A DNA stretch of 64,000 bases from Odontocerum albicorne (taxonomy: Eukaryota > Arthropoda > Insecta > Trichoptera > Odontoceridae), in contig OX463842.1 in assembly GCA_949825065.1 (NCBI GenBank), positions 441,501 through 505,500 on the forward strand, in the 5' to 3' direction. Below, one piece after another: positions 23,751-36,139 of this stretch; position 1 is the stretch's first letter, and each line of letters starts with the position of its first letter. The notes beneath the pieces are model-generated. The model saw nothing but the letters and a program-made list of their open reading frames with translations, was not told where the DNA came from and did not search any database. The position numbers and the translations under genes were made by a program.

Positions 23751-24840
23751 GTGAAACTCGATATTATAACATTCCCGCTATCGATTAAACGTGGCTTCAG
23801 CGATAATCTAATTAGATTATTTGCATCATACCTAAAAAAAAGATCTCAATACGTAACAATCCGTAACAAGTCTTCTGTGAAATCTGGTATACCACAAGGA
23901 TCTAATTTAGGTCCCCTGCTATTCCTCATATTAATAGACGACATTCAAAATTCCATAAGTCACTCGACATGTTTATTGTTAGCTGACGACTTGAAAATAT
24001 TCAAAAAGATCAATTCACCTACCGACTGTGTACAGTTACAACAGGACCTAGACTCCCTAGTCTCCTGGAGTGAGCTAAATCATCTTCTGTTCAACATTAA
24101 TACATGTGTCTGTGTATCTTATAGTCGATCGTTTTCACCAATCCACCATCAGTATACTATACAGGGAGTGGTATTAAAAAGAGTTTCTGAATTCAAAGAT
24201 TTGGGCGTAACCTCTGATGTTGGACTCACGTTCGTTATCCATGTCTCACGTTTGATATCGAACTGTTACAAACTACTCGGTTTTATAATGAGAATATCAA
24301 GAGACTTTAATAGCACCGATATCCTCCGAAACTTATATAATTATCTAATTAGAACCAAATTAGAATAAGCATCTACGGTTTGGGCTCCTCATCAGCTCAA
24401 ATATAAAAACAATATAGAACAAATACAAAAATATCCTCAGATATCTATGGTACAGAACAAAGGGCGATTACCCAAAATATGCTCACCATGCTAAACTTCT
24501 CACAGTGTGTAACTATATAAGTCTCGAAACAAGAAGGCAAGAATCCATTGCGATGTTCCTACTTAAGGTTTTCCAAGGTAGCTTTAACTGTCCCGTGAAT
24601 CTAGAAGCACTAAGTTTATATGTACCCAATAAATATAGCCGTGCAAGGAATCACCCCCTGTTCTACATACCAACTTACAGGACGAATATCATGGCTAAAC
24701 ACTCAGTCACGCGTGGTATATAGATATTGAACCAACTGAATGACACTGTGGATACATTCTCGGCACCTCCTAGCAGTATGAGAAGAATCCTGGCTGATAT
24801 TCTTCCTAACGAATAAGCTAACGCTCTAGAAGCAGACCCT
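23751..24840 (+). pseudogene. LINE reverse-transcriptase fragment, family L-f (Jockey/CR1-like)
   Basis: A 205-codon frame covers reverse-transcriptase motifs: SGIPQGSNLGPLLFLILIDD (palm motif B region) at about residues 44-63, then LLADDLKIFKK, where the usual YADD/FADD Asp-Asp pair is present, then the FKDLGVTSD thumb region. After a stop at 24366 the C-terminal part continues with shifts at 24500-24790 (SLETRRQESIAMFLLKVFQG and VPNKYSRARNHPLFY). Both ends are missing, so it is a relic. Confidence 0.85.
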
Positions 24841-24851
24841 CTTTATGTAAC

Positions 24852-25190
24852 GCTATGCCTGTTGGAAGGGCCTTAACTCTTCTTAACGGGACTGCTTCGG
24901 ATATTGACATATTTCATATCACATTACCAAAAGCAAAAGTAAATTTTCTTCTTAGATTAAGCGCGTTAGAAAGCACTCATCAACATACTTAAGTGACTGA
25001 ATATATATGTAACATACGTTTGTGTGTAAATACTCATTTGTATACATATGCATTATTTTTTACTTTATATAATTTAAAAAAAAAAAATTTTCCCTGTAAT
25101 TTTTCTTCTTTTTTAATGTCTTGTATTTTTCAATGTAATTGGGCTAAGCCTGTATTGAAAAAATAAATAAATAAATAAAAATAAATAAAT
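24852..25190 (+). mobile_element. LINE 3' end, family L-d
   Basis: Begins at MPVGRALTLLNGTASDIDIF and ends with the 3' UTR (aattgggctaagcctgtatt) and an (AAATAAAT)n tail. It abuts the L-f fragment at a point where homologous C-terminal blocks would overlap, so this is a separate insertion. The second copy is at 53800-54275. Confidence 0.75.
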
Positions 25191-25554
25191 AAACAGGAGA
25201 AATCCGTGCAAAGTGGATAAAAAAAATTGAAATCTTTCCTTAATTAAACCACGCACACTTTTGATGTGGCTGGTCCATAGTAACATGACACGAGTCTGCT
25301 ATAAGCACTGCTCCTATACCGAACCGGGATTATTCCGACTGAAGAGAGCTTCGGAATATGAAGCAGAAACACGTGTAGCAGGGATTAACTTAGTGGAATA
25401 GCAAAGTAATTTATTGTCAAATATTTATACATGGTTTGGTTTATTTAAACATTTCATAAAAAGATTTTTATGCAAATGGATATTATAAAACTGCAAAAGT
25501 TTTATTTGTCTTTTTTGCGATCTTTTATGTAAATAAGCATAGTTTTTTATTACG

Positions 25555-25730
25555 ACCTTCGTGGCCTAATTGATAAGAGGCTTGTCTTTCAGCTCGGCAA
25601 AATTCTCGTTGAAAAATAAATTTATTGTTCAAAATCCCAGCCTTGTTTAACATATTTTTAGTAGATTAGAAGAGATGCCAGGCTGTATTGTATACAACGA
25701 AAGTATAATATAATGATTAGAATAACTTCT
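25555..25730 (+). mobile_element. SINE, family S1
   Basis: Head ttcgtggcctaattgataag, degenerate body, and tail gattagaagagatgccaggc followed by tgtattgtatacaacgaaag. Confidence 0.7.
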
Positions 25731-25984
25731 TTAAACTTTTTGCTTTATATATAAACGTTTTGTTACAACAGCGTCAATGTTACTGTAGAGTATTTAAATT
25801 TTGGCATCTTTCAGATCACTGAAAAACGCCTGAAAATTTGGGTGAAAAGTAAGTTGAATAACTTTTTTCCAAAGACAACAAAACTCATTCATTGCCTACC
25901 AGTGAAGCAACACACATAACTTAATCTGGAAACTTTCTGAGAATATTGAAAAATCTTACATAAAAGTTATTTTATTTTATATTA

Positions 25985-26240
25985 TTTACAGTTAAGGCAT
26001 TAACATTGTGGAGGTTTAAATACATTGTAATTTATTTTTATCAAACACTGTTTATTCCACTTTTTATAACGGTAAAACCCTACCGGTTTCAAGGCTTTCA
26101 CCTGAACATCAGGGAAGCACAAACAAGACTTGTTGGTGACTTTCTGATGATGAGGCCTTGAAACCGGTCGGTTATACCGTTATGAAAAGTGAAATGCACA
26201 GTGTCTGATAGAAATAAATTACAATTATGTTATTACAGCT
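25985..26240. mobile_element. Foldback repeat, family FB1, copy 2
   Basis: Left outer sequence ttaaggcattaacattgtgg, left arm aaacactgtttattccac, right arm ctgatgatgaggccttgaaac ending in the complementary outer motif. The right outer sequence is missing. Confidence 0.8.
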
Positions 26241-26809
26241 CCTTCTTGAAAATTAACAAAAATAACGCACAAAAGTTAAAAATCAACCATTGAAAACAAC
26301 TGCAAACGAAGTCATTATAAATCATCGCAATTATGACGCAAAAAACTGTAGTCGGTAATCCTGTATAAGAGATACGCATTGACTGTCAGTGAAAGCTTTT
26401 AGAAAGATGACTGTAACTTTGATAATATCGGTAAATTGTAATATTTTAGTATTTCTTGACCATCCCAATATATGTCCCTATGTGCTCTAATTTATGAATT
26501 ATTCCAATTGGATTTGATATTGGCTTGTAACAAGCTCAAAGGAGAGCGCGTTTACGCGTTAATTTTGTATGGCCGGCCTGGCGAGCACTGAATCGGAGAG
26601 CGCGTTAACGCGCTCGTGGCAGCAAACCGGTTAAATGATCTACAGAAGCGTTCTAGTACCATCTTTGATATTTATGAGTAAAGTAGAGTCAAAATAATAT
26701 TAAAAATAGCCGAATAAATGCTAAAAAAATGCGTTTACAGAAAAATGCAGTATCACATTTTTATGAAATGATTCTGCTGAGGTTACCAATTTTGTATTTG
26801 AGTACCAAT

Positions 26810-27240
26810 TTCTTTTTGTGTGGGAGTTAAACGTGTGCTGGAAAAACATTCTGAAAAGATGCCGAAGAGATGTAGCAAAAATGCGTGCTCTTGGAAAAGA
26901 TTTGTCGTGTGACAATGCATGAGAAAATATGGAATTAAGTGATTAGGGAGGAATGTGATCTTAAGATATGTAACATGAAAAAGACTAGCAAAAAAAAAAT
27001 AAAAGAGTATAGTAAAAATGTGAGTGAAAGGTGTGGTAGACAAAGAAAATTATAATTGAATCAAGTGAATAATATTTTGAAAGAAGGAAAAGTTAGAAGT
27101 AGTAGGAATTTTAGGAGCTATATGAGATGGAGTGTCGATGTGAAAGAGGAGAAATACGTGTGTCAAGATAGGAAAGTCGAGTTGTGGGCCTTACCGAGCA
27201 GGAAAACAACGTGATGGTAGTACACGTACATATGTATGTA
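26810..27240 (+). mobile_element. LINE fragment, family L-g
   Basis: The plus strand retains RRDVAKMRALGKD-, VIREECDL- and CGRQRKL-LNQVNNIL-like blocks in L-g order, with frameshifts and stops. Confidence 0.6.
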
Positions 27241-27483
27241 AATAATTTTCATAACTTCATAAAACTCTTGTTTCTTTCATTTTATGAAAATTTAAAGTTT
27301 TAAAGCAACAAAAGCTCAATTTTTAAGAGATTTTAAATATTTATAATTTAGCTTTCAATTGGCAAGTGCTTTAGTAAATGAACTGTATTAAAATATTTTA
27401 CTTTATACACTAAAAAAATCTCAATCCTTTAATTTAAAATTATTACTTAAGTTCCGAATGCATTAGTTGCACTTGTCCTACTG

Positions 27484-27700
27484 GCGCGTTCCTGAAGATC
27501 TAGGCCACGAGGGCGGGGGCGGGGGCGGAGAGGGGGCCGCCCTCGCCTCCTGTCCCGCTGTCACACTGACACACTGAGAGAGAGAGCGGAGCCTCCCTCC
27601 GCAACAAGTCCCGTTCCTGGCCGCCCCGCCCACTCAGGGGCACTCAAGCCGCAGGACACGCGTTCCTTTCCTCTTACTCCGAGGATCACATTGTCCAATA
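27484..27700. other. Very GC-rich island
   Basis: Includes gagggcgggggcgggggcgg, a gagagagagcgg run, and ggccgccccgcccactcagg. It is single-copy in the window and strongly contrasts with its flanks. Candidate regulatory element; no coding or TE evidence. Confidence 0.35.
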
Positions 27701-27924
27701 TTGATGTCATGTAAGAGTTGTTGTTTGATCTGCACATTATTTTACTATCGATTTGTTCTAACATTAGTCAGACGTTAAAGCTTTCACTTATTTCTTAAAG
27801 AAATCGAAAATAAGATGATAAAACTATATTTATATAATATACTCGTACACATAAAATTGTGCCTTCTTTTCAATGAGAAATACTGATAAGCTTAAAAATG
27901 TTCGTGACCCAAGCTGATAGTAGC

Positions 27925-28085
27925 AGGTTAACTTCCTGCAGGCACCCATTTATTTTTAAAAGGGGTTGTCTTGTTTTCCCTAAAGGTCACTTTTATATTT
28001 GTCTGGTTGGTCGGAAGAGAGTACCACATAGAAATAAGCTCACCAGGTTGTAGTTTATGCAATGAAAGTGTAATATGATGTGATA
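27925..28085 (+). mobile_element. SINE fragment, family S1
   Basis: Body from ttaaaaggggttgtcttgtt to tail gtctggttggtcggaagaga; the tRNA-like head is mostly lost. Confidence 0.6.
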
Positions 28086-28199
28086 TTTTATTTTGGAAAT
28101 TAGATTTTTCTGAATATGTTCACATATTCAGTGTTTTAAACAAAATTTGAGATAAGATGAAGTGTAATAATTGATTGTTAAAAAAAAAATAATGTAAGA

Positions 28200-28800
28200 A
28201 TTGTGGAACTCCACCAATGAATTTAAGCATTGTGGAATCCCACAAATGAATGAAAGAATTGTGGAACCCCACAAATGAATGTAAGCATTGTGGAACTCCA
28301 CAAATGAATGTAAGCATTATGGAACACCACAAATAAATGTAAGAATTGTGGAACTCCACAAATAAATATAAGCATTGTGGAACTTCACAAATGAATATAA
28401 GTATTGTGGAACTCTACAAATCAATGTAAGCATCGTGGAACTCCAAAAATGAATGTAAGCATTGTGGAACTCCACAAATGAATGTAAGCGTTGTGGAACT
28501 CCACAAATGAATGATGAACATTGTGGAACTCCATAAATGAATATAATCATTGAGGAACTCCATAAATGAATGTAAGCATTATAGAATTCCACAAATGAAT
28601 GTTAGCATAATGGAACTCCACAAATGAATGCAAGCATTATGGAACTCCACAAATGAATGCAAGCATTATGGAACTCCACAAATGAATGTAAGCATTATGG
28701 AAATTCCACAAATGAATGTAAGCATTATGGAACTCCACAAATGAATGCAAGCATTATGGAACTCCACAAATAAATGTAAGCATTATGGAATTCCACAAAA
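28200..28800. repeat. 29-bp minisatellite
   Basis: About 20 imperfect units of attgtggaactccacaaatg plus aatgtaagc occur. Units are adjacent without spacers, so this is not CRISPR-like. Confidence 0.95.
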
Positions 28801-29214
28801 AAATGTCAATATTTTATTATCAATATTATTAAACTATAATATCTCTGTTTACTTTTTCTACAAAAGCTCTACAAAACGTTCTCGATTTTGAAAGAAGAAC
28901 AATGTCATTGTATGATCATAATTGCCCTTTGTTTCATGCACAGCGAGTCTCTCATTTACAGTGCTTGAAAGATATGGAAGTATTGTGGTTACATAAACTT
29001 TTTTTTTCAAAAACTATAGTTTTATACATTAAGATGATGAAGTAAAATATCTTTAAATATGAATTAATACCTTAACAGTGCTCAATATGAATTAATACCT
29101 GAATAGTGGTAAATATCAATCAATGTTTTTTGAGCACAATATATTGAAGACACTAATAATATTCGATTGTCAGCTTTAAATAGAAATAACATAAAACAAC
29201 TTTAAATTGATATA

Positions 29215-29335
29215 GCATGGTTAACTCATGTGATAGCATGCTAAGGGTTAACTCACGTGATAGCATTCTAAAGGCTACCTCACGTGATATCATGCTAAGA
29301 GTTAACTCACGTGATAGCATGCTAAGGGCTAACTC
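29215..29335. repeat. 27-bp minisatellite
   Basis: Four to five units of gttaactcacgtgatagcat plus gctaagg. Confidence 0.9.
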
Positions 29336-29424
29336 AAAAGTACGTCTTACAATTCATCAAGTTAATGATAATTGTGGAAGGGTTGAAATAACACAATAAT
29401 TTGTAAAAATAATTCATCATTACC

Positions 29425-29960
29425 CTGTCGTGTAGCTCATGACTGAGCATCGTGACTCCCATGATAGTCTTTGACGATTCCTTTCCATCCATTTCCGCAC
29501 TCCGCGGCTCGTAGGACTTTTATTAAGGGTAGCCCTGTTGCGTCTATCACTTGTTCAATTGAACGCATTAGGACTCTTCCTCTTGTGCGTCGTTCTTCTA
29601 CGCTTCCAGTAACCATAAACCTATACAAACTGTCTCCTTAGCCACGAGCAATGTACCCTAGGAATCTGAGGATTCATCGAAGACAATATGGCCAACAATC
29701 TGTTGGTGATTTTCAATTCATCGAGAATGGAGGTATACCATAAGTTCTCCTTGCTATCAATGAAATTCCTAACATCCTGTTCTAGCGCCACATTTTAAAT
29801 TTACATATCCACGAGTATTATATGTCTCTCGCTTGCTTTAAGAATCAATGTCTACACGCTATACATAAATATTGCAAAGACAGAGGCTTAACAATGCGCA
29901 TTTTTTGTCGTGATGGTGATGGTTAAACTCTTTCATATATTTTCCAGATTCGGCATCGCA
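29425..29960 (-). mobile_element. LINE 3' part, family L-h
   Basis: The minus-strand frame at 29437-29628 reads RTRGRVLMRSIEQVIDATGL, then VLRAAECGNGWKGIVKDYHG and a terminal SHDAQS. Upstream sequence to 29960 aligns with the split copy at 41480-42430. It is 5'-truncated. Confidence 0.7.
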
Positions 29961-30099
29961 TTAACATAACTAAAAATAATTTTAATGTTTTTTTATGCCC
30001 TTTGTAAAATATAGGAGACCCTTGTTTATTACAGCCACTGATCCATTTAAATTGAATGTTCACTTGAAATTAAAATTGGGTGGAGAACTTCAAATTCTA

Positions 30100-30240
30100 G
30101 TGAGAGAGGGTGAAGCTTGGTGTCTTCTAGTGAGAGAAGGTGAAGCTTGGTGTATTCTAGGAGAGAGGGTGAAGCATGGTGTATTTTAGTGAATAGGGTG
30201 AAGCATGGTGTATTCTAGTGAGAGAGGGTGAAGCTTGGAC
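30100..30240. repeat. 30-bp minisatellite
   Basis: Five units of gtgagagagggtgaagcttg plus gtgtattcta. Confidence 0.9.
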
Positions 30241-30469
30241 TAGGATAGATGTGGCGTTGTTGGCTTGACAGTATCTATGGATTGATGATCGGTGTCCACA
30301 GTCATCAGAAAAAATGCTGTCAAACTTAAGCTGTTTTATTAGCCAATACATATCTATAGCCCATCAAAGACAGCGGCCAACAAAATGCTTTTGATAAACC
30401 TTTGATAATCCTTTGAATATATCTACACCAATAAAAAAAAATTGTTTTAAATTATCCAAAAGCTTCAGT

Positions 30470-30605
30470 TGTATTCGTCTTTTCGAGTATCGTACCACGT
30501 GGTTTGGCTTCTTATGCAGACGTTTCGAAAATGTTGCAGTTTTCATCTTCGAAACGTTCGTATTTTAAACCAAACCGTGAACGCTTCGAAACATATTTAT
30601 CCAAA
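30470..30605. mobile_element. Foldback repeat fragment, related to FB2
   Basis: Left arm gtaccacgtggtttggcttc followed by gacgtttcgaaaatg; right arm with tcatcttcgaaacgttcg and aaaccaaaccgtgaacg. Arms are short and diverged. Confidence 0.55.
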
Positions 30606-31099
30606 AGTTAGTTTGTTATAAAATATTTCATTTATTTTTGTATTTATATTTCTAACGGGTATTATCAGGCAAAGTAAGGAAAGACAATGAAGTGATTGTC
30701 ACTTATACCTATTTTACATTTATACTCACACGTATTTATGACATACACATCGGTACACACGCACTCACATATGGTACACATAAATACTCACATATGATTC
30801 AGTGTGGTAAGGTGACTAAAGATGTACAACAATCCTGATCGGATTCATACATTTTCAGTTTTATTGCTTTTTTAAACGATTATTTTCTCCTATTTCCCTC
30901 AACTCTCTTATTCCCCTCAACGAAGCTGCTGAATATATTTGGAAGTAGATAAATATGGCTTCTCGTTTGAAAAACGGTAGCACTCATTCTAAGAATGGTA
31001 AAATGGTTTTATTTTGGTGCGTTATTGGCATGTTTTAAATAGCGACTGAAAACCATCTTAATTTCAAGCCAGTAATAAAACGTGCCTCATTCCTGATAT

Positions 31100-31335
31100 T
31101 TCCCCTTCCACTATATTCCCCCTTCCACTATATTCCCCCTTCCACTATATTCCCCCTTCCACTGTATTCCCCCTTCCACTATATTCCCCCTTCCACTATA
31201 TTCCCCCTTCCACTATATTCCCCCTTACACTATATTCCCCCTTTCACTATATTCCCCCTTACACAATATTCCCCCTTACACTATATTCCCCCTTACACTA
31301 TACTCCCCCTTACACTATATTCCCCCTTACACTAT
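31100..31335. repeat. 17-bp minisatellite
   Basis: About 14 units of ttccactatattccccc, shifting to ttacactatattccccc in the right half. Confidence 0.95.
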
Positions 31336-31459
31336 AACTTCTTTTTTGCTTTGATTGATGACTATTTAAATGATTTTTTCCTATAAATATAAGTGATGAA
31401 TGTTCGTGCAGGCGAATAATGATTTGAATATTTTTTGCGACCATCTAACTTCCTTTATT

Positions 31460-31530
31460 TGTTTTGTATGGTTGGTCAAAAGAGACTGCCGCCTACAAAA
31501 AGCTTGTAGATTGTTAAATAAATAAATAAA
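31460..31530 (+). mobile_element. S1/L-a type tail fragment
   Basis: Sequence gtatggttggtcaaaagaga followed by an (AAAT)n run resembles the shared 3' tail. Head absent. Confidence 0.4.
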
Positions 31531-31839
31531 AATACACGGGTGTGCATTGAAATACGTTATGAAGTTTAATTTTTCTAAGATTGTTTATTTGAAAACTTTA
31601 CAAAGCAAATTTGAAGTTTCATTTCCTGGTTAAAATTGTTTCAGCTTGAGTAAAGTTCGAAATAAAACCAGCCCGGAGCCAAATCAAAGCCGAGATTTCA
31701 ACTCGAAGACCAGGCTGCTTTATAAAGCACATTCATCAAAAGGATTCAAGTTCAAGAAACAGTTTCGAAAATTTGAACGTAAAGTGAAAATGTTGCGAAC
31801 AATTGAAATATAAATTTTGTAAAGCCTGTCGCGTGGGTG

Positions 31840-32145
31840 TAGGCTTACTCGTATTCGTTCCTTAACGTTGTATAGCTGAGAGCGCGTAGTTATATACGTG
31901 TACGTGTACGGTGCGTGCGCTCGCTACGTGAGAGGTTCGCCTTCCCTGCCTTCCCCCCACCGCACGCACAGGGATAGCCCTCCCCTTCGCACCCCCGCCC
32001 CTCGCCACCCGGTCACGGCTCCGCCCCGCACCCCGCTCTCACCACGCCGCAGCAACAGGTTGGATCGCCGTATAAAGGCACTTACAGCCGCTGTCAAACG
32101 CAACTCTGCCCGATTACCACTTACAATGGTGCTGTGATAAATTTC
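31840..32145. other. Very GC-rich island
   Basis: Includes cgcacccccgcccctcgcca and ccccgcaccccgctctcacc, then a TATA-like gtataaaggc at about 32068. A promoter-like or conserved regulatory role is conceivable, but no downstream coding exon is visible. Frames on both strands are compositional. Confidence 0.35.
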
Positions 32146-32149
32146 ATTC

Positions 32150-34185
32150 ATTTTTCATTGCTTTCCTGACGCTTTATCGGGAGCTTACTGAACGGGCTTC
32201 ATAATAAACACGGTTTATTAAGAATTATGAAAAATATGGGGCGTTTAAATAGGCACTAAGTAACTATAATTTGAAGTATGAGTGCAAAAATGATTCAACG
32301 CATATATTTCTTTATTTCGAGATATTTGAGGAATTGTCGAACTGATTGAACGGGCTTTATAATAAACACTGTTTATAGGGAACTAAAAAAAACATACATA
32401 AATACATGCCATAACACTGCCTCCCTGTGGGATAAGGCGGAGAGGACAGATAGCGCCAAATTTTGTGAATAATACGATTTTTTTAATAATTTGAAATAGT
32501 ATTTTACTATAAATTGAAGTAATAATAACTTTTTTTTAGATAATTTGGCAAAGGATGTTTTTCAAAAGTTCTTTTCCGGACATGTTGTAATGAGTTGATT
32601 GGAAATCCTCCTAAAAAAGACAGATGCATCGCCTTTCAAACTTTTGCTGTCATCGAAACCACGGCAACACTAAAAACTATGAAAACCATTTTCATTGTAT
32701 ACATATCAGTCTAAAATATCTATTTTACAATTTTTCTAATGTTACGTGACCCTAAAAATGAAACTTAACATTCTGTAACCGTGAAGTGAACATGAAACAA
32801 AACATTCACAAAATCATTGTTCTAATTTTGAAACACATTATGCCGTCAAAATAAAAACTCCACAGAAAGCTAGGTAGGGTTAGTACTTGCGTTATTAAAA
32901 AAAATTCAAAGAAGTTCTACAAAAAAAATGAAAATTAATTTGTTGTCGTGGGGTGCCTACCGGTGAGGCGGGTTGACGTTTTCTTTGGAGTTTTGTTTCC
33001 TGTTGGGTGGTTGAGTTTTGTTTCTAAAGAGTCTCCTAATCGGGTGTTGGGAGTCTGTGTCTCCTCTTCGGGTGGTGTCACTATTTGGGCAAGGACTTTT
33101 GACATTGTACATAACATATTTCCATAATGTAAGAAAAATGCGGACCAGGAAACTAGGATTATATTTGCATTTCATAAATTATTAACAATACAATTAAATT
33201 AGCAATGAACAAGTCTCACGGACAGACTTAGCTACTATCCCTTGACTAAATATTTGTTGGTTTTGTTTGATATTAATTTTTTGACTAACAATTGATGTGG
33301 CATGGAAATATAATACTTATTGCCAAGTTCGTAGTTTTCTTACAATACGTAGAGAGTTTACTTATTTCTTTAGAATAACGTTAAGCCTTCTCGACGTGAA
33401 AACAACCTCCCCACGACAACTTCAAGCACCCTCGTCTATCACACCAAATAACCTCTTCCTGCATTAACAATAACACCATCCAGTGAAAAGACACATACGA
33501 TGCATCTATAAAAACAAAAATCATCACCCAATATGAAAACAAAGGATCTTCAAAGCACCTACTATATAATGTTATCCTGTACCCCACCCACTCAAGTTTA
33601 ATATATTACACATGGGTATGCTACTTTCTCAAGAGTTTGAAGACGGTCTGACGTAAAAATTATAATTGAATCTGGCTAAATCGAGTAAAATTATTTGAAG
33701 AATTCGATTCTATTTTCACCAAAAAAATGTTATATGCAAATAAATATTCTACATTGATTTTTTTATAACAGTTTGTTACCTATGTAAGTATAATAATTAA
33801 TAAGAAGCTAGTTACTGTTTTCGCACTTTTTGGACGAGCTTTTGAGCCAGTAAAATTATAATTTGTTTTTCTTCTAAATCGTACTTGCAGTGACATCTTT
33901 TGACAAAGACAGTACTAAAATGCTATGTTAAAATGAATCCGGTACACGCGGAAACATTACGCTCATAACAAGATAAACCAATCTCTTTATGAATGAATGG
34001 AAAATATTAAAATAATTATCTTAAACATTTATGTTATACTAGTATATTTGATAAAATGATATTGGATGTAAAAAAAATTGGAATTCATTATAAAAGATCA
34101 AGCATGGTTCATAGAACGTGTAGCAGCAATTCGTTGATAAGTCATATAAACCGGGACTCGAATCTACATATTATTTATTTATTTA
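32150..34185. other. Long stretch with no recognised gene
   Basis: Mostly AT-rich. I see short chance frames only, and no tandem array or dispersed family recognised elsewhere in the window. Confidence 0.4.
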
Positions 34186-34194
34186 TTTAACACT

Positions 34195-34605
34195 TTTATT
34201 GCAAACACTATCTGGCCGGCGTATTGTTAGGCGGGAATCTCTTCCAACCAACCAGATAAAAGTAAATGACGCAAGTTATTCGTACGTGGTCGCATACATC
34301 ATTCAAATGACTTTCCATCCCCACGAAATCCATAAACACATCCGTGAGCATATGCCCACAAACTCCACGAAGACGGACAATCACCTGAACATTATTTTTA
34401 ATATAAAATGAGATATCATCAATTAAAAGGAAAGGAAGGGATGGTCGAGAGGAAAGGATAAGAAAAATCAGGAATGAAACACGTTATTTTACTGACTAGA
34501 AATTAAGAGTTTTTTCAGTCGGTTCTTAAATCATGCCAAGGAAGGAGCGAGTCTTATATTGGTTTGTAACTGATTCCAGAGTCTCACTGCATGGACAGTA
34601 AAGGA
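34195..34605 (-). mobile_element. LINE 3' end, family L-a (left arm of an inverted pair)
   Basis: The minus strand encodes TVHAVRLWNQLQTNIRLAPS and then FKNRLKKLLISSQ. A 3' UTR follows, ending in the tail shared with S1 SINEs (complement of ctcttccaaccaaccagata). Confidence 0.75.
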
Positions 34606-34704
34606 TGACGTAAAAAAAGAGGAGCGGTGAACTGGAAATTATCGTTGACAGACCAAAAATATTACAAAATAAATACATATACATACATATACCATATATC
34701 TTAC

Positions 34705-35060
34705 GTCGTCCTTTACTGTCCATACAGTGAGACTCTGAAACCAGTTACAAACCAATTATTGCCTCGCTCCGTCTTAGGCATGCTTTAAGAAGTGACTGTA
34801 AAAACTCTTATTTCTAGTCAGTAATATAAAGTATTTATTCCTGATTTTTCTTTCCTCTGCTAATCCTTTGCCTTTGAGTGATGATATCTCACTTTTACTT
34901 TAATATGTTTACGTCCATAAATTGCATAAATATGAACAATCTTCAGAATATTTTTTGTGTCCATGTAACATGTTTTATTTAATTTTGTCTGGTTGGTTGG
35001 AAGAGATTGCCGCCTGGCAATAAACCCGCTAGATTGTAGTTTCAATGAAGGGTTAAATAA
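34705..35060 (+). mobile_element. LINE 3' end, family L-a (right arm of an inverted pair)
   Basis: Same content as 34195-34605 on the plus strand, starting at the same point (ttacgtcgtcctttactgtc) and ending with tctggttggttggaagagat, then gccgcctggcaataaaccc. The two arms are separated by about 100 bp. Confidence 0.75.
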
Positions 35061-35232
35061 AAACTATTAAAATATATAAGTTGAGAGAAAGGATAGTTAG
35101 GTTGTGACTGTGACCATTAGATAACGTATTCTCCTGCACATGAAAACGTTCAGAAAAATATAATTGGTAAGAAAAACACAGAAAAATTCTTAAGAAAAAC
35201 ATACTACAAAGAAATCTATATAAACCTTCTGA

Positions 35233-35393
35233 TATGTGATAGTAACACAATGGAGAGTTACGGTATGTGATTGTAACACAATGGAGAGTTACGGTATGTG
35301 ATAGTAACACAACGGAGAGTTACGGTAGGTATGTGATTGTAACACAATGGAGAGTTACGGTATGTGATAGTAACACAATGGAGAGTATGGTGT
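35233..35393. repeat. 31-bp minisatellite
   Basis: Five units of tatgtgatagtaacacaatg plus gagagttacgg. Confidence 0.9.
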
Positions 35394-35404
35394 AGTTTTT
35401 AAGC

Positions 35405-35600
35405 TGGAGGTATCATTTTGGCGTTATTTATTTCGACACGAGTGCGGTGAGACGGTTACTGTCAATAATAAACGCTATCGCAACATGCTGACAGACTTTT
35501 AATGACCCGAATTGGAAGATACAGATGTTATTTTAGCAGGACGACGCTACGTGCCACGTGGCAAGAGAAAAAATGACTTTATTGCAGGCAATATTTCCTG
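35405..35600 (+). pseudogene. Tc1/mariner-type transposase fragment
   Basis: With frameshifts the plus strand reads HECGETVTVNNKRYRNMLTD, then PELEDTDV, then QQDDATCHVARE. The last block matches the catalytic-Asp region (QQDGATCH-type) of DDE transposases in the Tc1/mariner superfamily. No terminal repeats were found and the frame is broken, so it cannot act. Confidence 0.6.
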
Positions 35601-35684
35601 GTTGTATCATTTGCCAGCATGGTTACATAAATTGGACGGCGACGGCTATGGCAGCGCCCAAATGAAAATAACATATCTTCGAGC

Positions 35685-35860
35685 ACATGGGTTGCGGGCT
35701 CGATTCTTTGCTCGTACCAATTATTTTAAAAGGTTACTAATCTGGTCTTAACTTAAGGTATCTTTAATATATTTTTAGTTGGTTAGAGGAGATTGCCACA
35801 TTGCAATATATCCACCAGGTTGTACTGAATATAACTAACATATAATATAGTTAAATACAA
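35685..35860 (+). mobile_element. SINE, family S1
   Basis: B-box-like gggttgcgggctcgattc, body, and tail tagttggttagaggagattg followed by ccaccaggttgtactg. Confidence 0.65.
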
Positions 35861-36139
35861 GTGTTGAGGAAATACAAAATGTTTTTATTATAATAAAATT
35901 TCAAAGTCTATGATTTCACAATTATTTGATTCAAGAAGATTAAAAATAAATATATTGTGATTTAGTTAAGGTAGCTTTAACACAAGGAAAATAAGGTGGA
36001 TTCTATTTATTTTGATCTATGAAAAATATTTTTAAGAAGAGTCTAAATAAATATTTATTTATTGTAATGCAATATATTTTGTCTCGAAATATCCAGTCAC
36101 CAGAGGCGCACGTTCCGAATATTGAGTAATCATTGTTAT

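Noticed and set aside
28200..28800. CRISPR-like regular repeats of 29 bp
   Set aside because: Units are contiguous with no unique spacers, diverge gradually, and lie in eukaryotic DNA.
31898..32151. Overlapping Arg/Pro- and Gly-rich frames on both strands
   Set aside because: GC-rich composition suppresses stop codons; no domain, splice pattern or family resemblance.
35512..35751. 79-codon frame as an independent gene
   Set aside because: Its start overlaps a frameshifted Tc1/mariner-type transposase relic and its end is an S1 SINE.
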